NCBI RefSeq assembly: GCF_000154445.1
Contig: NZ_DS499564.1
Direction: 5' to 3' (one strand)
DNA length: 64,000 nucleotides
From: Intestinibacter bartlettii
Lineage (GTDB): Bacteria; Bacillota; Clostridia; Peptostreptococcales; Peptostreptococcaceae
Positions 43,380-52,060 of the stretch are shown here, piece by piece. The first letter of the stretch is position 1, and each line of letters begins with the position of its first letter. The position numbers and the translations under genes are program-made. Under the pieces are notes generated by a model. That model did not search any database. It had not been told where the DNA came from and saw nothing but the letters and a program-made list of their open reading frames with translations.

Positions 43380-44039
43380 CTACTTAACCTTTTTATTTTT
43401 CTTAAATTTTGAAAAATTATCTCTTATATAATCTCTAAGTTCTAGCGGGTCTTCAATATAATAATCTGCACCAATCTTCTTTCTAAATATATCTCGAATT
43501 GGACCTCCACCTATGAATATAGTTAAATCTTCCCTTAATCCTCTTTTTTTTAATTCTTCTATTACCAACTGCATTTGATTCATTGTTGTTGTCAATAATG
43601 ATGACATCATAAGTATATCTGGCTTTTCTTTTTCTATTGCTTGTATAAAATTTTCTACTGAAACGTCAATTCCCAAATCTATCACTTCTACATTCATAGT
43701 TGTAAGCAGTGCTTTTATTATATTTTTTCCTACATCATGCAAATCACCATAAACCGTACCTATAACTATCTTTATTGCACCTTTTTTCCCTTTTACTTCT
43801 AAATAAGGTTGTAAAACTTTAAGACCTGCATGTAATGCTCTTGTAGACATCAATACTTCAGGTATTAATACAGCTTCATCTTTAAATTTTTCAGTGATTG
43901 TATTAATCCCAGCCATAAGCCCGTTTTTTAATATATTTTCAGGAGGGTATTTAAGACCTAGAGCCTCCTTCGTATATTGCATAGTTTCACTCGCTTCTCC
44001 CTCAATAATAGCCTCACTAATCAACTTATAGTAATCCAT
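43380..44039 (-). CDS. Corrinoid methyl-carrier protein C
   Basis: The 219-residue protein has the cap domain and a B12 domain with YGDLHDVGKN (axial His) and MMSSLLTTTMNQM, GGGPIRD. It lies 49 bases downstream of the PocR-AraC regulator gene, so the two are probably one transcript. It resembles carriers A and D. No methyltransferase gene directly accompanies it; it may accept methyl groups from a distant MttB paralogue or serve a sensing role with the regulator. Confidence 0.9.
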   Translation of the reverse strand: MDYYKLISEAIIEGEASETMQYTKEALGLKYPPENILKNGLMAGINTITEKFKDEAVLIPEVLMSTRALHAGLKVLQPYLEVKGKKGAIKIVIGTVYGDLHDVGKNIIKALLTTMNVEVIDLGIDVSVENFIQAIEKEKPDILMMSSLLTTTMNQMQLVIEELKKRGLREDLTIFIGGGPIRDIFRKKIGADYYIEDPLELRDYIRDNFSKFKKNKKVK

Positions 44040-44088
44040 ATTTTATCCCCCTATCCGTATAGTTTAGTTTCTATATTTTTTTGCTAAG

Positions 44089-45354
44089 TTATTTAAATTT
44101 ATTTCTATAAATCACTGGTGTTACCCCAATATATCTCTTAAATATTTTGGTAAAATAACTTTGGCTATTGAAACCAACCTTTTCAGAAATCTCTTGAATT
44201 GATAATTCTCTCATAGACATAAGTTCAATTGATTTTTCAATTCTAACTCTTGTTATATAGTTATTTACTGTACAATTTAATTTTTCTCTAAATAAATGAC
44301 TTAAATAAGATGAACTTAAACATACACTATCTGCAACATCTTCTACAGTTATATTCTTATCGTAATTATCAGATATAAAACCTCTTGCCTCTTTCAATAA
44401 AGATACTTGTTTATTTTGTGTAAGAATAAATATATCATCAACTAGTTCTAGTATGAAATTATTTAAATATAAAAATATATCCTCAGAAGATTTACATACG
44501 TTCACTTTTTTATAAAATTCTTCAGATTTATCTATAGATAATTTAGAATCTAGTCCACCTTCTACTATAGCCCTTGATATACTTACTACTAACTCACTTG
44601 ATCTTAATCTAATTTTTTCAGTATTATATTCTGATAATATCTCTATATCTGTAAATATTATTGGGAGAAAATCTATGATTTTATCTTTATTTCCAACTCT
44701 AATATATTGTAATAATTTTCTTTCCCTTTTAAAATAAGTGTCATAATCAAAAGTTTTATCTTTATTTCCTTTTTTTCTTTCCTCGATTTCTTTTACAATT
44801 TGATTTCTCCAATATTGTCTATTTCTTTGCTCCAAAAATATATTATTATTCGTTCTCATTAAATAATTTACAACCAAAAGAAGCATTTCTGCTGCTGATT
44901 GGCATTTTTCTGCAGAGATAATTTCTAACTTTTTAACTTTTTCACTTATTATTTCAAAATCAAACATATCTTGTGTACTTTCTTTTAATTCATCTAAGAA
45001 GAATTCATCCGCTTTCCAAAGGAGAACCTGACCACAAATAATACAACCTATATTTTGGTTATCTGCAATTATAGGTACAGACCACATCACTAAACCTGCA
45101 TGGCATCTAAAAAAATACGTAGTTTTCCATCTAAATGCTTCCTGACATGCTTTTCTATACGATTGTTCGCACTTTTTTATAGCTTCTTCATTTGATCTTA
45201 TATAAGAACAAAATTCACACATTTCTATATCTTTAGGAGTAAAAAATGTTTTTCCATATACATCAACAGCTTCAATAAATAAACCTGTTGCTTTTGAAAA
45301 ATTAGTTAATAACTTTTCCATATACTCTTGATCTAGGTAATTTATGTTGTCCAT
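44089..45354 (-). CDS. AraC-family regulator with PocR sensory domain
   Basis: The 421-residue regulator has an N-terminal PocR domain (about residues 10-165; cysteine-rich CEFCSYIRSNEEAIKKC and FFRCHAGLVMWSVPI), a helical middle part and a C-terminal AraC DNA-binding domain with two helix-turn-helix units (DVADSVCLSSSYLSHLFR and QEISEKVGFNSQSYFTKIFKR). PocR domains bind small organic ligands, possibly with metal or corrinoid, and commonly regulate B12-dependent catabolism in clostridia. The likely targets are the mttB promoter repeats and its own cluster. Confidence 0.9.
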   Translation of the reverse strand: MDNINYLDQEYMEKLLTNFSKATGLFIEAVDVYGKTFFTPKDIEMCEFCSYIRSNEEAIKKCEQSYRKACQEAFRWKTTYFFRCHAGLVMWSVPIIADNQNIGCIICGQVLLWKADEFFLDELKESTQDMFDFEIISEKVKKLEIISAEKCQSAAEMLLLVVNYLMRTNNNIFLEQRNRQYWRNQIVKEIEERKKGNKDKTFDYDTYFKRERKLLQYIRVGNKDKIIDFLPIIFTDIEILSEYNTEKIRLRSSELVVSISRAIVEGGLDSKLSIDKSEEFYKKVNVCKSSEDIFLYLNNFILELVDDIFILTQNKQVSLLKEARGFISDNYDKNITVEDVADSVCLSSSYLSHLFREKLNCTVNNYITRVRIEKSIELMSMRELSIQEISEKVGFNSQSYFTKIFKRYIGVTPVIYRNKFK

Positions 45355-45704
45355 CCTATCCCCTCCTATTAAATAACTTTTTATCTATAATTATAGTTAA
45401 TTGAATATTTTATCATTGCTATAATCTTTGTTTATAAATAAAGTATAATCTATTTTTTATAAAAAAAAGGTACTAGAATAAAATTCATTTTAATTGATTT
45501 TATCTAGTACTTTGCTAATTAATTTGGTATATTTAATTATGGGAAAATATTTAAATTTTAATTATGGTAATGAAGTGACCTTTCATTAAAAATTGCTTTT
45601 AAAATCCATATTATACTACACGGTAAAATATAGATTATATAGCATACTATTTTAATATTTTCTAATAATATAGTAACATATGTATATTACTATATTATTT
45701 GTTT
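45355..45704. other. Intergenic region between carrier D and the PocR-AraC regulator
   Basis: This is 350 bases, AT-rich. It contains the terminator of carrier D at 45461-45515 and the presumed promoter of the regulator. No repeat matching the mttB upstream sites was noticed. Confidence 0.45.
45461..45515 (-). terminator. Terminator after corrinoid carrier D
   Basis: GGTACTAGAATAAAAT pairs with ATTTTATCTAGTACTTT with one mismatch, and the minus strand continues into eight T residues. Confidence 0.8.
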
Positions 45705-46370
45705 TTATCTGCTTTTTTTTGTACTTTTTTGCTTTAATATCTTATCTAAATTTTCATCTAATAAATCTCTTAACTCAACTACATCCTTTGTATAATAGTC
45801 TGCTTTTATTTCCATAGCATATGCTCGTGTAACTGGAGCTCCACCAACAAATATAATTACATCATCTCTTAAATTTTTATTTTTTATTTCTTCTATTGTA
45901 AGTTTCATCTGTTTTAAAGTCGTTGTTAGTAGTGCTGAAATCATAACTAATTGAGGTTTATATTTTTTTATAGCATCTATAAACTTCTCTATACTAACAT
46001 CTATTCCTAAGTCTATAACTTCTACACCAACTGTTGAAACCACCATTTTCACAAGATTTTTTCCTATATCATGTATATCTCCTTCAACTGTTCCTATAAC
46101 TGCTCTAGCTTTATACATATTATCTTTTTTTATATATGGAGATATAGTTTTAAGGCCGGCATTTAATGCTCTTGTTGCAACTAATGCCTCTGGAATTAAT
46201 ACCATTTCTGTTTTAAATTTGTCAGCTAAAATTTCTATTCCTTTAATTAAACCTTCTTGTAATATTTTTTCGGGCGGATATTTTAAATTGACTAACTCTT
46301 TTACAATTTTACTTACTTCTTCAGCTTCCCCTGCCAATATATTTTGTCTCACTCTTTCATATACGTCCAT
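45705..46370 (-). CDS. Corrinoid methyl-carrier protein D
   Basis: The 221-residue carrier has an N-terminal helical cap and a B12 domain with EGDIHDIGKN, MISALLTTTLKQM and GGAPVTRA, and a basic tail of Lys and Ser. It is the most upstream gene of the island and stands as a single transcription unit closed by a terminator. GGGGTGA precedes the ATG. Its donor enzyme is not encoded in the window. Confidence 0.9.
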   Translation of the reverse strand: MDVYERVRQNILAGEAEEVSKIVKELVNLKYPPEKILQEGLIKGIEILADKFKTEMVLIPEALVATRALNAGLKTISPYIKKDNMYKARAVIGTVEGDIHDIGKNLVKMVVSTVGVEVIDLGIDVSIEKFIDAIKKYKPQLVMISALLTTTLKQMKLTIEEIKNKNLRDDVIIFVGGAPVTRAYAMEIKADYYTKDVVELRDLLDENLDKILKQKSTKKSR

Positions 46371-46459
46371 TTAACTCACCCCTTTTCAAAACCTTATATA
46401 TATTATTTTATTTAATAATTCTTTATACAACAATGTATTTTTGTGTTTTTTATGCAAAA

Positions 46460-46488
46460 AGGAGTTGAATAACATTCAACCCCCAGAT
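46460..46488 (-). terminator. Terminator after mntP
   Basis: GGAGTTGAAT and ATTCAACCCC pair (one mismatch) around a three-base loop, with TTTTTG following on the minus strand, directly after the mntP stop. Confidence 0.75.
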
Positions 46489-46492
46489 AGAT

Positions 46493-47176
46493 TTATAGAA
46501 TACCTAAATGCTCAATTAATATTTTACAACCTAATAGTATAAGTATCACTCCTCCAGCAATTTCAGCCTTTGACTTATATTTTAATCCAAATACATTTCC
46601 TATTTTTACACCTATTGCTGAACAAGTAAATGTTACAACCCCTATAAAAGATATCGCTGGAATAATATTTACATTTAAAAATGCAAATGTAACACCCATT
46701 GCTAATGCATCTATGCTTGTTGCAACTGCAAGTAGAAACATTGTTTTAAATCCTAAAATTTCTTTTATTCCATTATCTTCTCTGCTTAATGCTACTTGGC
46801 CTGTTGGTGATATTGAACATGAATCCAATGAATATACACCTATTGTTCCTTCTTCTGGACCACGTTTTAAATTTCTAATTTCTGATTCTTCCTCTTCATC
46901 ATCATCTGATAATGCTTCTTTAATCATATTTGCACCAATTAAAGCTAATAACACAAATGCTATCCAGTGATCAACGCTTACGATATAACTTCTGAAATTT
47001 ACACCAAGTAAGTAACCTATAAGTGGCATCAATGCCTGAAATGCTCCAAACCATAAACCAACTATACCTGCCGATTTTAAATTTATTTTTGGTAAAGCCA
47101 GCCCTTTACAAATTGATACAGCGAAGGCATCCATCGATAAACCTATTGCTAAAATAAAAAGTTCTAATAATCCCAT
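46493..47176 (-). CDS. mntP: Manganese efflux pump MntP
   Basis: MntP exports Mn2+ through the cytoplasmic membrane. The 227-residue protein has six membrane helices in two repeats, each with the conserved acidic pattern (LSMDAFAVSICKG near residue 14 and TSIDALAMGVTFAF near residue 132). Between the halves there is an unusually acidic loop (SDDDEEEES) with a long insertion, making it about 40 residues longer than E. coli MntP; this loop could bind metal. The ATG at 47176 has AAAGGAGG upstream; an in-frame ATG at 47251 lies within the riboswitch terminator and is not the start. Confidence 0.92.
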   Translation of the reverse strand: MGLLELFILAIGLSMDAFAVSICKGLALPKINLKSAGIVGLWFGAFQALMPLIGYLLGVNFRSYIVSVDHWIAFVLLALIGANMIKEALSDDDEEEESEIRNLKRGPEEGTIGVYSLDSCSISPTGQVALSREDNGIKEILGFKTMFLLAVATSIDALAMGVTFAFLNVNIIPAISFIGVVTFTCSAIGVKIGNVFGLKYKSKAEIAGGVILILLGCKILIEHLGIL

Positions 47177-47194
47177 TATCTCTTCCTCCTTTAA

Positions 47195-47352
47195 AATTAA
47201 AAAAGACCCATAGACAATAAAGTATTTAAATATAAATACCTTATTATCCACGAGTCTCGTTTTTTAATGTAATACCGGATTTTGCAATCATTATGTCGAC
47301 ATTACAACGGCTTAGCCGCAAACTACTCCCTCATAGGAGTTATTTAGTTTTA
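47195..47352 (-). ncRNA. yybP-ykoY-type manganese riboswitch upstream of mntP
   Basis: The minus-strand leader contains GAGGGAGTAGTTTGCGGC, a central set of helices, and ACGAGACTCG, in the order seen in yybP-ykoY riboswitches (conserved GGGGAGUAG and downstream partner). It is followed by a long stem (GTGGATAATAAGGTATTT with AAATACTTTATTGTCTAT) that runs into GGGTCTTTTTT, an expression-platform terminator ending 20 bases before mntP. Mn2+ binding would stop termination and switch on efflux, as known for this class. Confidence 0.8.
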
Positions 47353-47467
47353 ATCCGTTTAATTATTTAGAACTTCTATATTGTAAATTATTTCAATCCA
47401 AGTTGTCAATTATTTATATATAATATTAGTAAAAAATAAATATTATTCCTATTTTATATTAGATTCT

Positions 47468-48217
47468 TTAATATTTTATAAATACATATGTATTTTCATT
47501 AGATTTTTCTTGGCTATATTTATAACCTAATTTATCAAATCTTTTTAATCCTTCTAAATCATAAACATTATTTTGTGCTAAATATCTTACCATCTCTCCT
47601 CTTGCCATTTTAGCTAGTGTTCCTTTTTCAATTACCTTGTCTCCATTTATCTCACCAAATACACATGTTATAAATTTTGTCCCTGGTGAATTTTTTAGAT
47701 ATTTTTCTACGCATTTACTATATTCTTTAGATGCTAAATTTATTATTAAATTAGTTTCCTCAAATAAACTATTTGCTATTTTATCAGCCCAATATTCATA
47801 TAAATCTTTGTTTTTATAATTTATAAATTTTGACTGCATTTCAAGTCTATATGGAACTATTCCATCTAAAGGTTTTAGAATGCCATAAAATCCCGATAAA
47901 ATTCTCAGATTATCTTGTAGGTATTCAAGCGCATCTCGGCTAAGCACTCTTGCTCCCATATATTGATATTGAATACCTTCATATGAAAATAATGCTGGCG
48001 TCAATCTATAATTTAAATCCATATTAACAACCCTATCATAATTTAATTGGGCTAATTTATCACTACATTTCCAAATAGTTTTACATTCATCATATGATAA
48101 ATTTTTCATATAATTCATTATTTCTTCTGCTTGTTCAAAAAATACTGGTTTGCTTCTATATTCAAAAATATCATCATCAATATTCATCTTCTTCGCTGGT
48201 GAAATTATAATTTTCAT
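47468..48217 (-). CDS. yaaA: YaaA/DUF328 family peroxide stress protein
   Basis: The 249-residue protein begins IISPAKKMN and shows the family's PALFSYEGIQYQYM, ILSGFYGILKPLDGI, RLEMQSKF and INLASKEYSK segments, then KMARGEMVRY. E. coli YaaA lowers intracellular free iron under peroxide stress and binds DNA; the same role is assumed here. Length is typical. Confidence 0.93.
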   Translation of the reverse strand: MKIIISPAKKMNIDDDIFEYRSKPVFFEQAEEIMNYMKNLSYDECKTIWKCSDKLAQLNYDRVVNMDLNYRLTPALFSYEGIQYQYMGARVLSRDALEYLQDNLRILSGFYGILKPLDGIVPYRLEMQSKFINYKNKDLYEYWADKIANSLFEETNLIINLASKEYSKCVEKYLKNSPGTKFITCVFGEINGDKVIEKGTLAKMARGEMVRYLAQNNVYDLEGLKRFDKLGYKYSQEKSNENTYVFIKY

Positions 48218-48259
48218 AATGCTACCTCTTTCTGTCGTTAGCTACCTATATCTTATAAA

Positions 48260-48294
48260 AATAAAACGGTAGTCAGCCTAACTACCGTTTTATC
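48260..48294 (-). terminator. Terminator between the PH-domain gene and yaaA
   Basis: AAAACGGTAGT and ACTACCGTTTT form an 11-bp stem around an eight-base loop with T/A flanks on both sides. Confidence 0.8.
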
Positions 48295-48308
48295 TAAATT
48301 AAAATTTA

Positions 48309-48686
48309 TTAGTCCCAATCATCATAGTCACTTACATCTATCATATTTTCTCTAGTAGAAACTCTTCTCGCTATTCGCTCTCTTTCAACACTTTGAGATA
48401 AAATTTCCTTAACTTCTTCGCCATCTTTTATATTTATAATATCAAAATTTCCTAATGTTTTATCGCTAGAATTACAATGTATTGTACTTAGTCCAAAAAC
48501 TCTCTGCATTAAAGTTCTGCTTAAAGAAACATCAGTTATTCTATATAATCTAACTTCATCTTCTCTCTGAGTTAAAAAACCTGTATTTACAAAAAGACGA
48601 TTAGTTGTTAAACGATACTTCGTAAAACTAAGTGGTAAACCAAAGAAAACCACTCTTTTACAATCTGACCATAATTCTTTTTCCAT
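48309..48686 (-). CDS. Small bacterial PH-domain protein
   Basis: The 125-residue protein matches the bPH_2/YdbT-type pleckstrin-homology fold: FFGLPLSFTKYRLTTNRLFVNTGFLTQREDEVRLYRITDVSL, then RVFGLSTIHC and a late helix (GEEVKEILSQSVERER). No membrane segment is present, unlike YdbS/YdbT proteins. Function unknown; such domains often form oligomers at membranes. GGGG precedes the ATG. Confidence 0.8.
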   Translation of the reverse strand: MEKELWSDCKRVVFFGLPLSFTKYRLTTNRLFVNTGFLTQREDEVRLYRITDVSLSRTLMQRVFGLSTIHCNSSDKTLGNFDIINIKDGEEVKEILSQSVERERIARRVSTRENMIDVSDYDDWD

Positions 48687-48755
48687 GATTTTTCCCCTTT
48701 CTGTTTAAACCTAGCTATATTTTATTTATAAAGTTGCAAATATATTACTACTTAA

Positions 48756-49361
48756 TTAAAGCAAATGTATTTTTGAATCTTGTTCTGTTATTTCTCTTAT
48801 CGGTTTACATGGAACTCCATAAGCCAAGTAATTTGCTGGTATATCCTTTGTTACCACACTTCCAGCACCAATTACTGCATTATCGCCAATAGTAACACCA
48901 CCTAAAATTACTACATTTGCTGCAACCCATACATTATTTCCAATATGTATTTCATCAGCATATTCAGACATTGATACATGTCCATCTGGGTATTTCATTG
49001 CAACTCTCTCATGTGCAATTAGTGGATGGTTTGTAGCCATTAATGATACATTTGGTCCAAACATGACATTATCTCCGATATAAATTCTTGCATCATCCAT
49101 AACAGTTAAATTAAAATTTGAGAAAAAATTTTCACCTATAAATGTATGCGAACCATAATTAAATTGTATAGGACCTTGGAAATAATATTTCTCACCTATA
49201 TTGCCTATAAACTCTTTAATTATTGATAATCTATCCTCGTCATATTCATCTATAGTGTTAAATTTTTGACAAAGAGTATGGGCTTTATGCTTTATATCTC
49301 TTAGTTCTTTTGTTCTTGCATCAAATAACTTTCCTGCAAATATTTTTTCCTCTTCTCTCAT
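48756..49361 (-). CDS. Maltose/galactoside O-acetyltransferase-type hexapeptide transferase
   Basis: The 201-residue protein has the Mac domain at the N-terminus (KIFAGKLFDARTKEL) and a left-handed beta helix with FNYGSHTFIGENFFSNFN, MFGPNVSLMATNHP (containing the catalytic-type His) and GVTIGDNAVIGAGSVV. It transfers acetyl from acetyl-CoA to a sugar hydroxyl. Length matches Maa. The specific sugar is unknown. Confidence 0.92.
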   Translation of the reverse strand: MREEEKIFAGKLFDARTKELRDIKHKAHTLCQKFNTIDEYDEDRLSIIKEFIGNIGEKYYFQGPIQFNYGSHTFIGENFFSNFNLTVMDDARIYIGDNVMFGPNVSLMATNHPLIAHERVAMKYPDGHVSMSEYADEIHIGNNVWVAANVVILGGVTIGDNAVIGAGSVVTKDIPANYLAYGVPCKPIREITEQDSKIHLL

Positions 49362-49414
49362 AATACACTCCCTAAATTAAACATATTTTTATCACTTTAT
49401 ATCTATATTGTACA

Positions 49415-50119
49415 TTACTTAGTTGCATATTTTATGAACTCAGCAATTATTAAATTATTTTCTTTGCTATTTTTCCATAAAAATTCTGGATGCCATTGAA
49501 CCGCCATAACAAATTTCTTATTTGGCATACTTATTGCTTCTATTAAACCGTCTTCCGAAATTGCATTTGCAACTAAACTTGGTGCTAAATCTTTTATAGC
49601 TTGGTGATGATAACTATTTACTGATAATTTATCTACCTCTATTATTTTATATAGTGGTGTGCTTTTTAATATATCCACACTATGTATTCCCCTGTTGTAT
49701 GGTTTTATCATTGTATGTTTAATTTCTGATGAATGTTCTGTGGGTAAGTCTTGATATAATGTTCCTCCTAACAAAGCATTAAATAGTTGAATTCCTCGAC
49801 AAATACCTAAAATAGGCTTATCGTCTTTAATAGCTTTTTTAAATAAATATGATTCCATTTCATCCCTTTTATCACATTGAACTCCACAAACTTCTTTCTT
49901 TTCTTGGTTATAAAGTTTAGGATTTATATCATGTCCACCTGTAAATAAAATTCCATCAACCATATCGTAACATCTATCTAGATTTGTTTTATCTGTTGAT
50001 AAAGGAAACATAATCGGAATAGCATTATTATCTTCTAAAACATTCATATAATCTGGTAACATCCATATACTTTCTTTTCCATCGTCCCAAAGAGGAATAA
50101 CTCCTATAATTGGCTTCAT
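49415..50119 (-). CDS. Gamma-glutamyl-gamma-aminobutyrate hydrolase-type (peptidase C26) protein
   Basis: The 234-residue class I glutamine-amidotransferase-like hydrolase has the nucleophile elbow LGICRGIQLFNALLGGTL (catalytic Cys near residue 109) and the late QWHPEF with the catalytic His and Glu. FTGGHDINPKLY is the usual oxyanion region. PuuD-type enzymes cleave gamma-glutamyl-GABA in putrescine breakdown; no other putrescine genes are nearby, so another gamma-glutamyl substrate is possible. A structured RNA with a terminator lies 140 bases upstream and may control it. Confidence 0.88.
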   Translation of the reverse strand: MKPIIGVIPLWDDGKESIWMLPDYMNVLEDNNAIPIMFPLSTDKTNLDRCYDMVDGILFTGGHDINPKLYNQEKKEVCGVQCDKRDEMESYLFKKAIKDDKPILGICRGIQLFNALLGGTLYQDLPTEHSSEIKHTMIKPYNRGIHSVDILKSTPLYKIIEVDKLSVNSYHHQAIKDLAPSLVANAISEDGLIEAISMPNKKFVMAVQWHPEFLWKNSKENNLIIAEFIKYATK

Positions 50120-50257
50120 AGTATCATCTCCCTTGAATGGTATAATATATTATATCTTATTCTTACAATAAATTATACAATAATTGCACTGGTGTATAGA
50201 TTAAAAAAATAATATATATATTTTTATGTTAATATATATTATTTTCTTTTACTTAGG

Positions 50258-50338
50258 CAAAAAAAATGCATAACATTTTTTTGTTATGCTTAGGTCATAG
50301 CTTTGGGAATTCGTTTGCAGATAATCAAACTTTCCCAT
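50258..50338 (-). ncRNA. Structured leader RNA with terminator upstream of the C26 hydrolase gene, c-di-GMP-I-like in part
   Basis: On the minus strand GGGAA ... TTCCC encloses GTTTG ... CAAAC, followed by CCAAAGCTATGACCTAAG and then a terminator stem GCATAACA/TGTTATGC with eight T residues. The CAAAGCTAYG-CCTAA string resembles the conserved core of c-di-GMP-I (GEMM) riboswitches, but the usual GNRA-capped hairpin between GCAAAC and CAAAGC is missing. It is therefore a divergent or truncated GEMM, or another RNA class. The rest of the 420-base gap (50120-50539) holds only the hairpin at 50436-50485. Confidence 0.4.
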
Positions 50339-50435
50339 ATATTTCTTATTATATTATACATTTTTATACTTTATTTGCATAGTATTTAAACAAATAAATC
50401 CGATTGTTTTTTATCTTTCGACAAATTTTTATGTT

Positions 50436-50485
50436 TAGTTATCAATCTATACTATATAACCTTTCAAAATATAGATTGATAACTA
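50436..50485 (-). terminator. 16-bp perfect inverted repeat after the MATE gene
   Basis: TAGTTATCAATCTATA (50436-50451) and TATAGATTGATAACTA (50470-50485) are exact complements. It lies about 55 bases after the MATE stop. The T-run on the minus strand is poor (AACATAAAAATTT), so it may be an inefficient terminator or an mRNA end-protecting hairpin. Confidence 0.5.
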
Positions 50486-50539
50486 TTAATGTAATTTATA
50501 TTCTTTCAATTAATATAATCATATCACCAATGAAAATGC

Positions 50540-51955
50540 TTAACTCGCTAATTCTTTCTGTTCTTCTATTACTATTTCCTTGTTTAATTTTCTAAAGAAT
50601 GAAATTGTTAATACAAAAATCACAGCAATTGCAACTAAATCTGAAATCGGTGCTGCATATAAAATTCCATTAATTCCTGTTCCAGATTCTGACCCTTCTA
50701 AAATAGCAGGAAGTATTATTGCCAGTGGTGCAAAACAAATAATATCACGTATAACAGATGCCATAACTGCATATTTAGATTTCCCAATAGATTGGAAGAA
50801 TACTGCTGTCATCTTAACCAGACAAGTAACCGTCATAAGCGACAGATAAATTCTAAATGTTTTTACTGCAAATTCTTGATATAGTCCGTTTCCTGAACCA
50901 AAAATTCCAACCACTGCTTTCGGCCATAATTGGAAAATAATCGTTGCAGTTATACCAGTAATTAAAGTGGCACGAAGAACTATTTTGTATGCTTCACGTA
51001 CACGATCCATCCTTTTTGCTCCATAATTATATCCAAAAATCGGCTGTCCTCCAAGAACAATCCCAGTTACAATATTTAAAACAATTGTATATACTTTTGT
51101 TTGGATACTAAATACAGAAATCGGAATATCCGGACCATATTTTGATAATGCCCCATAACGTGCAAGCGTCATATTACTAACTAATGTTACTGCCACAATT
51201 GAAATCTGTGTTATAAAAGTTGCTGCTCCTAGATTAATCATTTTAGATAAAATCGTTATATTAGGTATAAAACTACTTTTCTTTAATTTAAAACTTTTTG
51301 GCTTAAAGAAATAAACTGCACACATTGCAAAAGATACTACTTGACCAATAGCAGTAGCCCATGCTGCACCTGCAATTCCCCATTTAAGTAAAAAAATGAA
51401 AATTGGGTCTAAAATGATATTTATAATAGCTCCCATCACCATTGCTTTCATGGCAAATGCAGGACTTCCATCCGCACGAATCATACTATTCATTACATTT
51501 AATAATAAATAAAACGGGAAAAATGCTGCCACAATACGGAAATAAGTCACTGAAAGTCCTAAAGTTTGGTCTGATGCACCAAAAAGATTCATAAGCGGTA
51601 CTGCTGCAATCTCACAGATAAGCATAAGTACAATACTAATTAGTAATGTAACAGTTATTCCTGTTCCAACAGATTTGTGTGCACTATCCGTATCTTTTCT
51701 TCCTGCACATATACTTAGATAAGATGCTGCACCATCTCCAACGCACCACGCAAAAGCATTTGCAATGCAGATTACTGGGAATGAAACTCCCGTAGCTGCA
51801 TTTCCTAAATAGCCAAGTGTACTATTTCCGATAAAAATTTGATCGACTATATTATAAAATGCGCTAATTAAAAGTCCCATTATACATGGAACAGAGAATT
51901 TTAATAAAAGTTTCGAAATTTTTTCTTCTTCTAAAATTTTGTTTTCATTTGCCAA
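50540..51955 (-). CDS. MATE family efflux transporter
   Basis: The 471-residue protein has 12 membrane helices in two six-helix halves typical of MATE Na+/H+-drug antiporters (DinF/NorM superfamily), with FSVPCIMGLLISAFYNIVDQIFIGN at the start of the first half and GGQPIFGYNYGAKRMDRVREAYK at the start of the loop after helix eight. Substrates may be cationic drugs. The start is TTG with AGGAGG 10 bases upstream. It is controlled by the strong leader hairpin 51988-52060. Codon use looks slightly richer in G and C than neighbours, which would fit acquisition, but I have not measured it. Confidence 0.9.
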   Translation of the reverse strand: MANENKILEEEKISKLLLKFSVPCIMGLLISAFYNIVDQIFIGNSTLGYLGNAATGVSFPVICIANAFAWCVGDGAASYLSICAGRKDTDSAHKSVGTGITVTLLISIVLMLICEIAAVPLMNLFGASDQTLGLSVTYFRIVAAFFPFYLLLNVMNSMIRADGSPAFAMKAMVMGAIINIILDPIFIFLLKWGIAGAAWATAIGQVVSFAMCAVYFFKPKSFKLKKSSFIPNITILSKMINLGAATFITQISIVAVTLVSNMTLARYGALSKYGPDIPISVFSIQTKVYTIVLNIVTGIVLGGQPIFGYNYGAKRMDRVREAYKIVLRATLITGITATIIFQLWPKAVVGIFGSGNGLYQEFAVKTFRIYLSLMTVTCLVKMTAVFFQSIGKSKYAVMASVIRDIICFAPLAIILPAILEGSESGTGINGILYAAPISDLVAIAVIFVLTISFFRKLNKEIVIEEQKELAS

Positions 51956-51987
51956 TTTTATAATTCCTCCTATCTTTATATTTTCAA

Positions 51988-52060
51988 AAAATAAAAAACT
52001 ACCGTAATAGTTTTGGCGTTTTTTTTCAAAAACTTATAGCAAAACTATTACGGTAGTTTG
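51988..52060 (-). terminator. 20-bp leader terminator directly upstream of the MATE gene
   Basis: AAACTACCGTAATAGTTTTG (51996-52015) is complementary to the segment 52040-52059, with an inner GTTTTT/AAAAAC stem in the loop. The minus strand continues into TTTTTTATTTTTTG and reaches the MATE ribosome site 20 bases later. It could end the transcript of the 52281 gene, whose stop is 220 bases upstream. However, promoter-like TTGTAA-N17-TATATT and a TTGT-TGTG-ACAA palindrome lie in between (about 52120-52160), so it may be a MATE attenuator. Confidence 0.65.
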
